Assembly: GCF_011806455.1 (NCBI RefSeq)
Contig: NZ_JAATOT010000004.1
Location: 458,534-522,533, forward strand
Direction of reading: 5' to 3'
DNA length: 64,000 bases
Source: Celeribacter sp. HF31
Lineage (GTDB): Bacteria; Pseudomonadota; Alphaproteobacteria; Rhodobacterales; Rhodobacteraceae
How positions within the stretch are numbered: position 1 is the stretch's first letter; the number at the start of each line of letters is the position of its first letter. A model generated the notes under the pieces. It made no database searches and was not told the origin of the DNA. It saw only the letters and a program-made list of their open reading frames with translations. The translations under genes and the position numbers were made by a program. This document shows, one piece after another, positions 55,371-64,000 of the stretch.

Positions 55371-55874
55371 ATGACATCTGCGATGAACATGACCGCACCG
55401 ATGGAAATGGGGCTGACCGTGCGCGATCTGCCCAGGATGCTTGAGTTTTACCAACAGGCCTTCGGCCTTGAGATCGTGGCCGATGTGACCGTCCCCGCCG
55501 AGAAAGCGGATGTTGCGGCGCTGAGCCGGGGCGCCTACCGCGTCGTGCGGCTGCAAACGCCTTGGGGCGAACGGATCAAATTGCTCGCGCCAGAGATTGC
55601 TCCGGCCGAGCGCCCCGCAGCAACGGACCACATTCTGGACCAGGCCGAGGCGACATATCTGACCTTCATCGTCGACGACCTGCGCGCCGTTGTGGCCCGC
55701 GTGGTCGCGGCGGGTGGTGCTTTGATGACGGGTGATGAGCCGGTCGAAGTGCGCCCCGGCACCTTCCTCGCCTTTCTGCGTGACCCGGAGGGGCATATCG
55801 TCGAGATCGTCGAATATGCCGACATCACCGAGTATCGCACGGATCTCAACGCGCCCAAGGAGGCCTCGGCATGA
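55371..55874 (+). CDS. VOC/glyoxalase-family protein
   Basis: A 167-aa single-copy VOC (vicinal oxygen chelate) protein: GLTVRDLPRMLEFYQQAFGLEI at the start and RDPEGHIVEIVEYAD near the end. Metal-ligand type residues (His or Glu) are present in the second half but not all canonical positions can be confirmed. AAGGAGG precedes the ATG and the gene is coupled to the next by a four-base overlap. It might be an epimerase, isomerase, lyase or dioxygenase of the pathway; no specific activity can be assigned. Confidence 0.85.
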   Translation: MTSAMNMTAPMEMGLTVRDLPRMLEFYQQAFGLEIVADVTVPAEKADVAALSRGAYRVVRLQTPWGERIKLLAPEIAPAERPAATDHILDQAEATYLTFIVDDLRAVVARVVAAGGALMTGDEPVEVRPGTFLAFLRDPEGHIVEIVEYADITEYRTDLNAPKEASA

Positions 55875-56611
55875 TGTTCGATTTCACCAACCGCACGCTG
55901 GTTTTGACCGGCGCCAATGGCGGCATCGGCCGCGCCGTGGCGGAACTGTTCCACGCGGCAGGCGCCAATCTGGTTCTGGCCGATCTCGACGGCGAGGCTT
56001 TGGCGGACTTTGCCGCCACGCTGACCTCTCCGAAAGGTGGCGTGATTGAAACCCTCGCCGTGGACGCCGCCAATCCCGATGACGCCGACCGGATCGTCGC
56101 CGCCGCAGCCAAACTGGGCGGCATCGATTTTCTCGTGCCCTCCGCCGGCATCTATATGGCGGAGCCTTTCGCCGAGATGACCGACGATCAATGGCGCCGC
56201 ACCCTGTCCATCAACCTCGATGGTGTCTTCTATCTCACCCGCCGCGCGGTCGACCATTTGAAAGCCGGATCGTCCATCGTCAACCTTAGCTCGCTCGCCG
56301 CCCATCGTGGCGCCAAGACCAACGCGCATTACGGCGCCTCGAAAGGCGCCATCAGCGCCATGACCCGGGCGCTCGCCAATGAGTTGGCGCCGAAAACGCG
56401 GGTCAATGTCGTGGCGCCCGGTGTGATCGACACGCCGATGACGCGCGATCTGATCGCGACGCGGGGCGACGACACGCTCAGGCACACGCCGATGGGGCGG
56501 ACCGGACAGGCGTCCGAGATCGCCACCGTCATCGCGTTCCTGTGCAGCGAGGCGGCAAGCTTTGTGAACGGCGAAACCATTCACGTCAACGGCGGGCTTT
56601 ATATGAGCTGA
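55871..56611 (+). CDS. Short-chain dehydrogenase/reductase (first)
   Basis: A 246-aa classical SDR: TGANGGIGRA (residues 13-22), catalytic Ser in NLSSLAA, YGASK (Tyr-x-x-x-Lys) and the C-terminal HVNGGLYM. The Asp after the second strand (LADLD) indicates NAD rather than NADP. It overlaps the VOC gene by four bases. In this operon it most likely oxidises a secondary alcohol of the imported compound. Confidence 0.92.
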   Translation: MMFDFTNRTLVLTGANGGIGRAVAELFHAAGANLVLADLDGEALADFAATLTSPKGGVIETLAVDAANPDDADRIVAAAAKLGGIDFLVPSAGIYMAEPFAEMTDDQWRRTLSINLDGVFYLTRRAVDHLKAGSSIVNLSSLAAHRGAKTNAHYGASKGAISAMTRALANELAPKTRVNVVAPGVIDTPMTRDLIATRGDDTLRHTPMGRTGQASEIATVIAFLCSEAASFVNGETIHVNGGLYMS

Positions 56612-56692
56612 GCCAGCGCACCGCGCAGAAATTTAACTGTTTTCAACCCGGCGGCCCGAGGAGGGCGTGTCCGGGATCGGAGGAGAATTATC

Positions 56693-57469
56693 ATGACCAT
56701 CACGTTCGATTTCACCGGACGCACCGCGCTTGTGACAGGCGCTGCTTCGGGCCTCGGCCTTGCCATGGCGCGCGCTTTTGTGGGCGCGGGCGCCAAGACC
56801 GTCCTTTTCGATCTGGACGAGGACGGCGTGCGGGCGGCGGCGGATACGCTGAACGCGGATCACCCCGGACAGGTCACAGCCCTTGCGGGCTCGATCACCG
56901 ATCCAGCGGCTGTGGAAGCGGCCTGTGAGGCGGCGGTGGTCTTTGGCGGGCGGCTCGATGTGGTGATGAACAACGCGGGCATCTCCTGCAATGCGCCGTC
57001 GCTCGATCTCGACGAGTCCACCTGGCGTCGGGGCATCGACGTCAATCTCAACGGTGCGTTTTTTGTCGCTCAGGCCGCCGGTCGCGTCATGGCGGAACAA
57101 GGCGGCGGCAGCATCGTCAACACCGCCTCGATGTATGGCGTCGTCGCTGCGCCTGAACGTGCCGCCTATTGCGCCGCCAAGGCGGGGGTCGTGGCGCTCA
57201 CGAAAGTGCTGGCCATCGAATGGGCCGATCAAAACATCCGCGTCAACGCCATTGCGCCCGGTTACGTGCGCACCGCACTGACAGAAACGCTCGCCGCGCA
57301 GGGTCGACTTGATTTGGACGCTCTCAACGCGCGGGTGCCCGCCGGACGTCTCGGCACGCCCGAGGAAATCGCCTCTGCCTCCCTGTTTCTCGCTTCGGAC
57401 GCCTCCGCCTATGTGACCGGCCAAACGCTGGTCGCCGATGGTGGCTGGTCCTCCTACAGCTATTTGTAA
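56693..57469 (+). CDS. Short-chain dehydrogenase/reductase (second)
   Basis: A 258-aa classical SDR: TGAASGLGLA (15-24), NNAGIS, Ser in NTASMYG, YCAAK catalytic motif, and VADGGWSSY at the C-terminus. The LFDLD segment suggests NAD. It resembles diol, acyloin or sugar-alcohol dehydrogenases, but no more exact assignment is possible. CGGAGGAG precedes the ATG. Two different SDRs in one operon suggest two successive alcohol oxidations or an epimerisation by oxidation and reduction. Confidence 0.92.
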   Translation: MTITFDFTGRTALVTGAASGLGLAMARAFVGAGAKTVLFDLDEDGVRAAADTLNADHPGQVTALAGSITDPAAVEAACEAAVVFGGRLDVVMNNAGISCNAPSLDLDESTWRRGIDVNLNGAFFVAQAAGRVMAEQGGGSIVNTASMYGVVAAPERAAYCAAKAGVVALTKVLAIEWADQNIRVNAIAPGYVRTALTETLAAQGRLDLDALNARVPAGRLGTPEEIASASLFLASDASAYVTGQTLVADGGWSSYSYL

Positions 57470-57481
57470 AGGACATCTCTC

Positions 57482-59683
57482 ATGCCGATCTATGACGATC
57501 TGACGCCGAAAGCCTTCTGGCGTGACATCAAAGCCTCCAAAGAGGATCGCACCGAGCTGGACCCCACCGTCGGGCGGACGATGCTCAGCCAATTGCACCT
57601 CATTCGTGCTTTTGAGGAAAAGGTTCTGGACCTTGCAGGGCAGGGGCTTGTGCACGGGCCTGCGCACTCCGCGATTGGGCAAGAAGGTGGTGCGGTCGGC
57701 TCCGCCATGGCGATGCGCGGCTCCGATCAGGTGAACGGGTCGCACCGCGCGCACCATCAGTTCCTCGCCAAGGCGCTGGCCTATGCCGCACCCGAGGGGA
57801 TCGACCCTGAGAAGAGCTTTGGCGAGGCGCTGCGGCACCTGTCGAAACGCACCCTGTCGGAAATTCTCGGTCTCTCCGAGGGCTTCTGCCAAGGCCGCGG
57901 TGGCTCGATGCACCTGCGTTGGGCCGAGAGCGGCAACCTTGGCACCAATGCCATTGTCGGCGGCGGTGTGCCCATGGCGGCGGGCGCGGCCTGGGCGCAC
58001 AAACAGGCGGGCACGGGCGATGTCGTCTACACCTATTTCGGCGATGGCGCGGTCAATATCGGCTCTGTTCTGGAGACCATGAACATCGCCGCTGCGTGGA
58101 AACTGCCGATCTGTTTCTTCATTGAAAACAACCGCTATGCCGTGTCGACCCATGTGGAAGAAGTCACCGCCGAAACGCGGCTTTCGGCGCGCGGTCTGGC
58201 CTTTGGCATCCCGGCGCTGAAGGTGGACGGCATGGACGCGCTGTCGGTCTATCTGGCCTCCGAGGAAGCCAACAAGATCATGCGCGCGGGCGAAGGTCCG
58301 GTGGTGATCGAGGCCGATGTCTACCGCTATTTCCACCAAAACGGCGCGCTGCCCGGCTCTGCCTTCGGCTATCGCACAAAGGAAGAAGAACAGGAATGGC
58401 GAGGCCGCGATCCGCTCGACGCCATGGCGCGCGACCTAATGGAGCGTCAGATCATCGGCGCGCAAGCCATCGAAGACCTGCGCACTCAGGCGCAAGAGAT
58501 GATGGAAGAGATCGCGGGCGAGCTGATCGAAGAGGTCGATGGCAAACGTCGCATCAAACCGGCGCTCTGGCCCGAAGAGAGCTTCCGTGATTTCGGTCTG
58601 CGCGGCGATCTGTCGGAATTCGACGGGGCGCGTTTTGAGGAACAAGACGCGTTTTTCGGCACGCTCAAGGACAACGTGAAATTCATCGACGCCGTGGCCG
58701 ATGTGATGATGCGCCGGATGGAAACGGACGAGCGTGTCGTCGTCATGGGCGAGGATGTGCACCGTCTCAAAGGCGGCACCAATGGCGCGACCAAAGGCCT
58801 GTCGGACAAGTTCCCGGATCGCTGCCTCGGCACGCCGATTGCCGAGAACGCCTTTACGGGGCTCGCCGCAGGCATGGCGGCCGACGGGCGCGTGCGGCCG
58901 GTGATCGAATTCATGTACCCGGATTTCATGTGGGTGGCCGCGGATCAGGTGTTTAACCAGATCGGCAAGGCGCGTCACATGTTCGGCGGCGACAATGCCA
59001 TGCCTTTGGTTTTGCGCACGAAAATTGCGATGGGCACGGGCTATGGCTCGCAGCACTCCATGGACCCGGCGGGGATTTTCGCGACCGCCCCCGGCTGGCG
59101 CATCGTCGCCCCCTCGACGCCCTATGACTATGTCGGGCTGATGAACGCGGCGCTTCAGTGCGAGGACCCGGTTCTGGTGATCGAACATGTCGATCTCTAC
59201 GCGTCTAAAGGCGTCGGGCCGGTGGATGATCTCGACTACATGATCCCGCTGGGCAAAGCCAAAGTCGTCCGCGAAGGCGCGCGCGTCACCGTGCTGACCT
59301 ATCTCGCCATGGTCGAAAAGACCCGCGAGGTCGTCGAGCGTCTGGGCGTGGATGCCGAGATTATCGACCTGCGCAGCTTGGATCGCGCCGGGCTCGATTG
59401 GGAGACCCTCGAGGCCTCCATCGAGAAGACCGGCAATGTGTTGATCGTCGAACAGGGCGCCTCTGGCACGTCTTATGGCGGCTGGCTTGCCGATGAGATT
59501 CAGCGCCGCTGTTTCGACTTCCTCGATCAGCCGATCAAACGGGTGCATGGCGCGGAAGCCTCGCCCAGCATTTCCAAAGTGCTTGAAGCGGCGGCTTGCG
59601 CGCGTCCGCAAGACATTGAAGCGGGCCTGCGCGAGGTCATGGCCGATCAGGGCCTGCCTCTCGCGGCTGAGGCTGCGGAATAA
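57482..59683 (+). CDS. Fused E1 alpha/beta thiamine-dependent dehydrogenase
   Basis: A 733-aa single polypeptide. Residues about 25-350 form the E1 alpha domain with the ThDP motif GDGAVNIGSVLETMNIA...FFIENN. Residues about 395-733 form the transketolase-like E1 beta domain (VVVMGEDVHRLKGGTNGATKG, FMYPDFMWVAADQVFNQIGK). In most pyruvate and acetoin dehydrogenases these are separate proteins. Together with E2 and E3 downstream it forms a complete multi-enzyme complex. Substrate could be a 2-oxoacid or an acyloin/alpha-diketone, as in acetoin dehydrogenase; the context lacks CoA ligases, so the complex likely generates the acyl-CoA itself. Confidence 0.93.
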   Translation: MPIYDDLTPKAFWRDIKASKEDRTELDPTVGRTMLSQLHLIRAFEEKVLDLAGQGLVHGPAHSAIGQEGGAVGSAMAMRGSDQVNGSHRAHHQFLAKALAYAAPEGIDPEKSFGEALRHLSKRTLSEILGLSEGFCQGRGGSMHLRWAESGNLGTNAIVGGGVPMAAGAAWAHKQAGTGDVVYTYFGDGAVNIGSVLETMNIAAAWKLPICFFIENNRYAVSTHVEEVTAETRLSARGLAFGIPALKVDGMDALSVYLASEEANKIMRAGEGPVVIEADVYRYFHQNGALPGSAFGYRTKEEEQEWRGRDPLDAMARDLMERQIIGAQAIEDLRTQAQEMMEEIAGELIEEVDGKRRIKPALWPEESFRDFGLRGDLSEFDGARFEEQDAFFGTLKDNVKFIDAVADVMMRRMETDERVVVMGEDVHRLKGGTNGATKGLSDKFPDRCLGTPIAENAFTGLAAGMAADGRVRPVIEFMYPDFMWVAADQVFNQIGKARHMFGGDNAMPLVLRTKIAMGTGYGSQHSMDPAGIFATAPGWRIVAPSTPYDYVGLMNAALQCEDPVLVIEHVDLYASKGVGPVDDLDYMIPLGKAKVVREGARVTVLTYLAMVEKTREVVERLGVDAEIIDLRSLDRAGLDWETLEASIEKTGNVLIVEQGASGTSYGGWLADEIQRRCFDFLDQPIKRVHGAEASPSISKVLEAAACARPQDIEAGLREVMADQGLPLAAEAAE

Positions 59684-59694
59684 GGAGAGAATTT

Positions 59695-60927
59695 ATGCCC
59701 AAGGAAATCATACTGCCCTCGCTCTCCGCCGGAATGGAAGACGCGGTGATCGCCAATTGGCTCAAGGCCGAAGGCGAGGCCGTGACCGCCGGGGACACAT
59801 TGGCCGAGGTCGAGACCGACAAGGCGACGATGGAATTCGAGGCCGACGCGGACGGGGTGTTGGGCAAAATCCTCACCCCCGCCGGCGAGCGCGCCGATGT
59901 GAATGCGGTGATCGCGGTTCTGTTGCTCGACGGTGAAGACGCCTCTGTGCTGGACGGCTATACGCCGGGTGGGGCGGCGTCTGCGGAAACGGTCGACGCG
60001 CCGGTTGAGGCCCCGAAAGCCGAAGCAACCCCGGTGGCGAAATCCTCCGACAAGATCGCGGCCTCGCCGCTCGCCCGCCGGATCGCGGCACAGAAAGGCG
60101 TTGATCTGTCGGGGCTTTCCGGCTCTGGCCCGCGCGGTCGCATCGTGCGCATCGACGTGGAACGCGCGGCCGAGGCCGGGGTTGTCGCTCCCGTGGCTGC
60201 CCCTGTCGCCAAAGCCGCTGCGCCCAACCTCGCGGGCATCGGCGACTACGAGGAAATCCCCCACACCGGCATGCGCCGCACCATCGCGCGGCGGTTGCTC
60301 GAGTCGAAAACCACCGTGCCGCATTTCTACCTTGAGGCCGATTGCGACATCGAGGCGCTCATCGCGCTCCGGGCCCAGATCAACGAGGGCCGCGAAAAGG
60401 CAGACCGGATTTCTGTCAATGATTTCATCGTCAAAGCTGTCGCCAACGCGCTGGCCAAAGTGCCTGCCGCCAATGCGATCTGGACCGATGAGGCGGTGTT
60501 GCAGCTCAAATCCATCGACATTTCCGTGGCGGTTGCAACCGACGGCGGGCTGATCACGCCGGTACTGCGCAATGCCGCTCAAAAGAGCCTCGGCACGCTG
60601 TCGTCGGAGATGAAAGCACTGGCCGCCAAGGCCCGCGAAGGTCGTCTCAAACCGGATGAGTACCAAGGGGGCGGCTTCTCTCTGTCGAACCTTGGGATGT
60701 ATGGGGTCAAGAACTTTTCCGCGATCATCAACCCGCCGCAGAGCTGTATTCTGGCCGTCGGGGCCGCCGAAAAACGCCCCGTCGGGCGCGGCGATCAGAT
60801 CGTGCTGGCACCCGTCATGAGCGTGACCCTGTCGGTCGATCACCGCACCGTCGATGGCGCCGTGGGCGCGCAGTGGTTGGCGGCCTTCAAAGCGGGCATC
60901 GAAAGCCCGATGAACCTGTTGGTGTAA
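59695..60927 (+). CDS. Dihydrolipoamide acyltransferase (E2)
   Basis: A 410-aa E2: one N-terminal lipoyl domain with the lipoylated Lys in ETDKATMEFEA (about residue 42), an Ala/Pro-rich linker, a peripheral-subunit-binding domain (about 120-155; ASPLARRIAAQKGVDL, SGPRGRI) and the catalytic acyltransferase domain ending with SVDHRTVDGAVGAQW (catalytic His and Asp). AAGGAGAG precedes the start. It follows E1 by 11 bases and is followed by the AroE-like gene by one base. Confidence 0.95.
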   Translation: MPKEIILPSLSAGMEDAVIANWLKAEGEAVTAGDTLAEVETDKATMEFEADADGVLGKILTPAGERADVNAVIAVLLLDGEDASVLDGYTPGGAASAETVDAPVEAPKAEATPVAKSSDKIAASPLARRIAAQKGVDLSGLSGSGPRGRIVRIDVERAAEAGVVAPVAAPVAKAAAPNLAGIGDYEEIPHTGMRRTIARRLLESKTTVPHFYLEADCDIEALIALRAQINEGREKADRISVNDFIVKAVANALAKVPAANAIWTDEAVLQLKSIDISVAVATDGGLITPVLRNAAQKSLGTLSSEMKALAAKAREGRLKPDEYQGGGFSLSNLGMYGVKNFSAIINPPQSCILAVGAAEKRPVGRGDQIVLAPVMSVTLSVDHRTVDGAVGAQWLAAFKAGIESPMNLLV

Positions 60928-60928
60928 C

Positions 60929-61720
60929 ATGATCACGGGCCACACCAAAACGCTGGCGATCTTCGCCGATCCGGTCACCCATGTGCGCACGCCGCAAGCG
61001 CTCAACGCGCGGTTTGAGGCCGAGGGCGTGGACGCCGTTCTGGTCCCGCTCGAAGTGCCGCCCGAGGCATTGGAGCCAATGCTCAAAGGTCTCGCAGGCG
61101 CGCGCAATTTCGCCGGCGCCGTGGTCACCGTGCCGCATAAAACCGCTGTGCCTGCGCTCTGCGATGCGCTGAGCGCGCGCGCGGCGGCGGCACAAAGTGT
61201 CAATGTCATCCGGCGCAGGCCGGACGGGGCGCTCTACGGCGATATCCTCGATGGCGAAGGCTTTGCACGCGGGTTGGAGCAGGCGGGGGTGACGCTTTTC
61301 GGCAAACGCGTGTTCCTCGCGGGCGCAGGCGGCGCGGCCAGTGCCATCGCCTTTGCGCTGGCGGACCGTGGCATTGCCGCGCTGACCGTGGCGAACCGCT
61401 CCGTTGAGAAAGCCGAGGCCCTGATCGCGCGGCTGGCCGCGCATTTCCCCGATGTGGGTTTCGCCGCCGCCACGGACCCCGCCGGGCATGACATCGCGAT
61501 AAACGGCACCTCTTTGGGCCTCAAACCCGAGGATGCTTTGCCCTTCGATCCGGACACACTCGACCCCGGCACCTTGGTCGCCGAGGTCATCATGCAGCCG
61601 GAGATCACACCGCTTTTGCACGCCGCCGAGGCGCGCGGGCTCATGATCCATCCGGGGCATCACATGTTGGAGGCGCAGTTGACGGAGATGCTGCGGTTTC
61701 TGACGCATGAGGAGGAATGA
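60929..61720 (+). CDS. Shikimate-dehydrogenase-like oxidoreductase (divergent)
   Basis: A 263-aa AroE-fold protein. The catalytic Lys71 (VTVPHK), Asn92 (SVN) and the Asp108 position (LDGEGF, aligned with NTDGxGF) are kept, and the nucleotide site AGAGGAAS is present. The substrate-carboxylate serines of true AroE (HSxSP) are replaced: the segment reads THVRTP. This and the location between E2 and an aldehyde dehydrogenase point to a catabolic alcohol dehydrogenase for a different, perhaps cyclic hydroxy-acid. It starts one base after E2. Confidence 0.85.
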   Translation: MITGHTKTLAIFADPVTHVRTPQALNARFEAEGVDAVLVPLEVPPEALEPMLKGLAGARNFAGAVVTVPHKTAVPALCDALSARAAAAQSVNVIRRRPDGALYGDILDGEGFARGLEQAGVTLFGKRVFLAGAGGAASAIAFALADRGIAALTVANRSVEKAEALIARLAAHFPDVGFAAATDPAGHDIAINGTSLGLKPEDALPFDPDTLDPGTLVAEVIMQPEITPLLHAAEARGLMIHPGHHMLEAQLTEMLRFLTHEEE

Positions 61721-61722
61721 AA

Positions 61723-63192
61723 ATGAGTTTGAGTTTGCAAGATCTGCGCGACACCGGGCTTTTGCGCGATGCCAATCTGGTTGCCGGAGACTGGATCGAG
61801 GCTGACCCGGAGACCGGCCTTGCCGTGCACAACCCTGCCGATGGGTCGCTGATCGGCTATGTCCCGAAACTGGGCCGTGCCGAGGTCGCCCGTGCGATCC
61901 AAGCCGCCGAAGAGGCGCAAAGAGGCTGGGCTGCGCGCACCGCGAAAGACCGCTCAAACGTGTTGCGCGCATGGTTCGATCTGATGATCGCGCATCGCGA
62001 GACTCTGGCGCAAATTCTGACCTTGGAACAGGGTAAACCGCTCGCGGAAGCCGCGGGTGAGATCACCTATGGCGCGAGCTTTGTCGAATGGTTCGCCGAA
62101 GAGGCCCGCCGGGTCTACGGCGAAACCATTCCCGGCCATCAGCCCGACAAACGCATCCTCGTGATGAAGCAACCCATCGGCGTCGTCGCCGCGATCACGC
62201 CGTGGAATTTCCCCAACGCGATGATCACCCGCAAGGCGGGGCCTGCTTTTGCCGCCGGTTGTGGCATGGTGTTGAAACCCGCCTCCCAGACGCCTTATTC
62301 CGCCATCGCCTTGGCGGTTCTGGCGGAGCGTGCGGGACTGCCCAAAGGCCTCTTCAGCGTCATCACCGGCTCCGCCGCGCAGATCGGTGCGGAGCTGACC
62401 GAGAACCCGATTGTGCGCAAATTGACCTTCACCGGCTCGACCGAAATCGGCGCGATGCTCTACGCGCAATCGGCGCCGACGATCAAGAAACTCGGGCTGG
62501 AACTGGGCGGCAACGCGCCGTTTATCGTCTTTGACGACGCCGATCTCGACGCCGCTGTCGAAGGCGCTCTGATCGCCAAGTTCCGCAACAATGGCCAGAC
62601 CTGTGTCTGCGCCAACCGCATCTATGTGCAGGACGGGGTCTATGATGCCTTTGCCGAGAAACTCGCCAAGGCGGTCTCAAACCTGCGCACCGGCAACGGT
62701 ATGGAGAGCGGCGTCGAGCTTGGCCCGCTGATCGACGAGAGCGCACTTGAAAAAGTGCAAAGCCATGTGACGGACGTGGTGGAGAAAGGCGGCCGCGTGC
62801 TTGCGGGCGGCAAACCCCATGCTCTGGGCGGCACCTTCTATGAGCCGACGGTTCTGGCCGATGTGACCTCCGATATGGCGGTCGCGCGTGAGGAAACCTT
62901 TGGCCCCGTCGCCCCGCTGTTCCGCTTCACCGACGAAGCCGAGGCGATCCAGGCCGCCAATGACACTGAATTCGGCCTCGCCTCCTATTTCTACGCTCAG
63001 GATGTGGCGCGGATTTTCCGGGTCTCGGAGGGGCTGGAATACGGCATGGTCGGGGTCAACACCGGGTTGATCTCCACCGCAGAAGCGCCTTTCGGTGGGG
63101 TTAAAATGTCCGGTCTGGGTCGCGAAGGATCACGCCATGGCATCGAAGATTTCCTTGAACTGAAATACGTGTGTTTGGGAGGCATCGCATGA
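61723..63192 (+). CDS. NAD(P)-dependent aldehyde dehydrogenase, succinate-semialdehyde type
   Basis: A 489-aa ALDH with [18 protein letters not shown], cofactor segment [11 protein letters not shown], catalytic Glu in LELGGNAPF, catalytic Cys in [11 protein letters not shown], and the C-terminal [15 protein letters not shown]. It matches GabD-like enzymes that take semialdehydes and other short carboxy-aldehydes. GGAGG at 61711-61715 puts the start at 61723. An ATG at 61717, overlapping the preceding TGA, is too close to the site. In the operon it would oxidise the aldehyde fragment left by the E1 complex. Confidence 0.93.
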   Translation: MSLSLQDLRDTGLLRDANLVAGDWIEADPETGLAVHNPADGSLIGYVPKLGRAEVARAIQAAEEAQRGWAARTAKDRSNVLRAWFDLMIAHRETLAQILTLEQGKPLAEAAGEITYGASFVEWFAEEARRVYGETIPGHQPDKRILVMKQPIGVVAAITPWNFPNAMITRKAGPAFAAGCGMVLKPASQTPYSAIALAVLAERAGLPKGLFSVITGSAAQIGAELTENPIVRKLTFTGSTEIGAMLYAQSAPTIKKLGLELGGNAPFIVFDDADLDAAVEGALIAKFRNNGQTCVCANRIYVQDGVYDAFAEKLAKAVSNLRTGNGMESGVELGPLIDESALEKVQSHVTDVVEKGGRVLAGGKPHALGGTFYEPTVLADVTSDMAVAREETFGPVAPLFRFTDEAEAIQAANDTEFGLASYFYAQDVARIFRVSEGLEYGMVGVNTGLISTAEAPFGGVKMSGLGREGSRHGIEDFLELKYVCLGGIA

Positions 63193-64000
63193 GCGGGACG
63201 GATCAAAACTTCGACCTCATCGTGATCGGCGCCGGCCCTGGTGGCTATGTGGCCGCCATTCGTGCGGCGCAGTTGGGGCTTAAGGTCGCCTGTGTCGAGC
63301 GCGAGAATCTGGGCGGGATTTGTCTGAACTGGGGCTGCATTCCGACGAAGGCGTTGCTGCGCTCGGCGGAGGTCTATCACCAGATGCACCGCGCCAAGGA
63401 ATTCGGTCTCTCGGCGGGCGACATCGGCTTTGATCTCGAGGCCATCGTCAAGCGCTCGCGCGGCGTCGCGGCGCAGATGAATGGCGGGATCAAGGGCTTG
63501 TTTAAAAAGAACAAAGTCACCGCGATCATGGGCGAGGCGACACTCGCTGGCAAAGGCAAGGTCGAGGTCAAAACCGACAAGGGCACCGAGACGCTCAGCG
63601 CCAAAAACATCATCGTCGCCACCGGCGCGCGGGCGCGTGAGCTGCCGGGGCTGGAGGCCGACGGCGATCTGGTCTGGACCTACCGCCACGCTTTGGTGCC
63701 GACGCGGATGCCGAAGAAGTTGCTGGTCATCGGCTCGGGCGCCATCGGCATTGAATTCGCGAGCTTTTACAACACTTTGGGCGCCGACACCACGGTCGTC
63801 GAAGTGATGGATCGCGTGCTTCCGGTCGAGGACAAAGACATCTCCGCCTTCGCCAAAAAACAGTTCGAAAAGCAAGGGATGAAGATCCTGCAAAAGACCA
63901 CCGTGAAGAAACTCGACCGGGCAAAAGGCAAAGTGACGGCGCATTTCGAAGCGGGCGGAAAAGTCACCACCGAAGAGTTCGACACGGTGATTTCCGCGGT
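63189..64000 (+). CDS. lpdA: Dihydrolipoyl dehydrogenase E3 (partial, runs off the window)
   Basis: The first 270 codons of the flavoprotein that reoxidises the lipoyl group of E2. It has an N-terminal FAD site VIGAGPGGYVAAIRA, the redox-active disulfide in GGICLNWGCIPTK, ATGAR, and the NAD-binding VIGSGAIGIEFASFY. The ATG overlaps the preceding stop by four bases. It completes an E1-E2-E3 set in one operon. The frame is open to the end of the window. Confidence 0.95.
   Translation, partial: MSGTDQNFDLIVIGAGPGGYVAAIRAAQLGLKVACVERENLGGICLNWGCIPTKALLRSAEVYHQMHRAKEFGLSAGDIGFDLEAIVKRSRGVAAQMNGGIKGLFKKNKVTAIMGEATLAGKGKVEVKTDKGTETLSAKNIIVATGARARELPGLEADGDLVWTYRHALVPTRMPKKLLVIGSGAIGIEFASFYNTLGADTTVVEVMDRVLPVEDKDISAFAKKQFEKQGMKILQKTTVKKLDRAKGKVTAHFEAGGKVTTEEFDTVISA

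Noticed and set aside
1..64000. CRISPR arrays, rRNA genes, transposase insertion sequences, prophage structural genes.
   Set aside because: None seen: no regularly spaced repeats, no rRNA-like sequence, no transposase or phage structural protein motifs in any frame examined.

Overview
The window is a high-GC alphaproteobacterial chromosome segment. It is most likely from a marine Rhodobacterales (roseobacter-type) organism. This rests on the glycine betaine demethylation genes (gbcAB plus heterotetrameric sarcosine oxidase), the PotABCD-like and HAAT-type transporters, and trpA next to ychF. I cannot name a genus from the sequence. About 11.6 kb (9224-20853) is visibly less GC-rich than the rest and behaves as an integrated island.

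Layout. (1) 1-9070: housekeeping genes. These are trpA, ychF, a dGTPase-like HD hydrolase, a secreted phytase-like esterase, a coniferyl-aldehyde-type dehydrogenase, and a UDP-glucose dehydrogenase/UDP-glucuronate 4-epimerase pair. (2) 9148-9237: tRNA-Ser(GCT), whose last 14 bases are duplicated at 20840-20853 as attL and attR of a genomic island. The island carries a P4-type integrase, an unknown 290-aa protein, two small DNA-binding-type proteins, a second tyrosine recombinase, and a complete EcoR124-like type I restriction-modification locus. That locus is ordered HTH protein-hsdM-hsdS-prrC-hsdR. The gene between hsdS and hsdR encodes a PrrC-type tRNA anticodon nuclease with the family's nuclease residues in place, so the island combines DNA restriction with a tRNA-cleaving backup. 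HsdS carries three TAEL repeats in its spacer. (3) 20819-21588: remnants of an older element (a broken serine recombinase) fused to an unidentified membrane-protein fragment.

(4) 21660-48788: an almost complete glycine betaine-to-pyruvate and C1 supercluster. A BCCT transporter imports betaine. GbcA/GbcB demethylate it to dimethylglycine and release formaldehyde. A GcvT-fused dimethylglycine dehydrogenase, with electrons passed to EtfAB, gives sarcosine. SoxBDAG gives glycine. GlyA converts glycine and methylene-THF to serine, and SdaA converts serine to pyruvate. FolD and PurU drain methylene-THF to formate, FdhA oxidises formaldehyde, and FolB supports folate synthesis. A GbdR-like AraC regulator with a DJ-1/PfpI-type sensor domain is divergent from etfB and sits beside a PotABCD-like ABC importer.

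(5) 49395-64000: a FadR/GntR regulator, divergent from a long operon of uncertain substrate. The operon encodes a branched-chain-amino-acid-type (HAAT) ABC importer whose second ATPase has Arg in place of the Walker A Lys. It continues with a VOC protein, two SDR dehydrogenases, a fused E1 alpha/beta 2-oxoacid or acyloin dehydrogenase, E2, a divergent shikimate-dehydrogenase-like enzyme, an aldehyde dehydrogenase, and E3 (cut by the window end). The gene set suggests stepwise oxidation of a polyol or acyloin-like compound to acyl-CoA plus an aldehyde that is then oxidised. The substrate is not evident.

The strongest candidates for follow-up are the prrC-containing island and the uncharacterised catabolic operon at 50370-64000.
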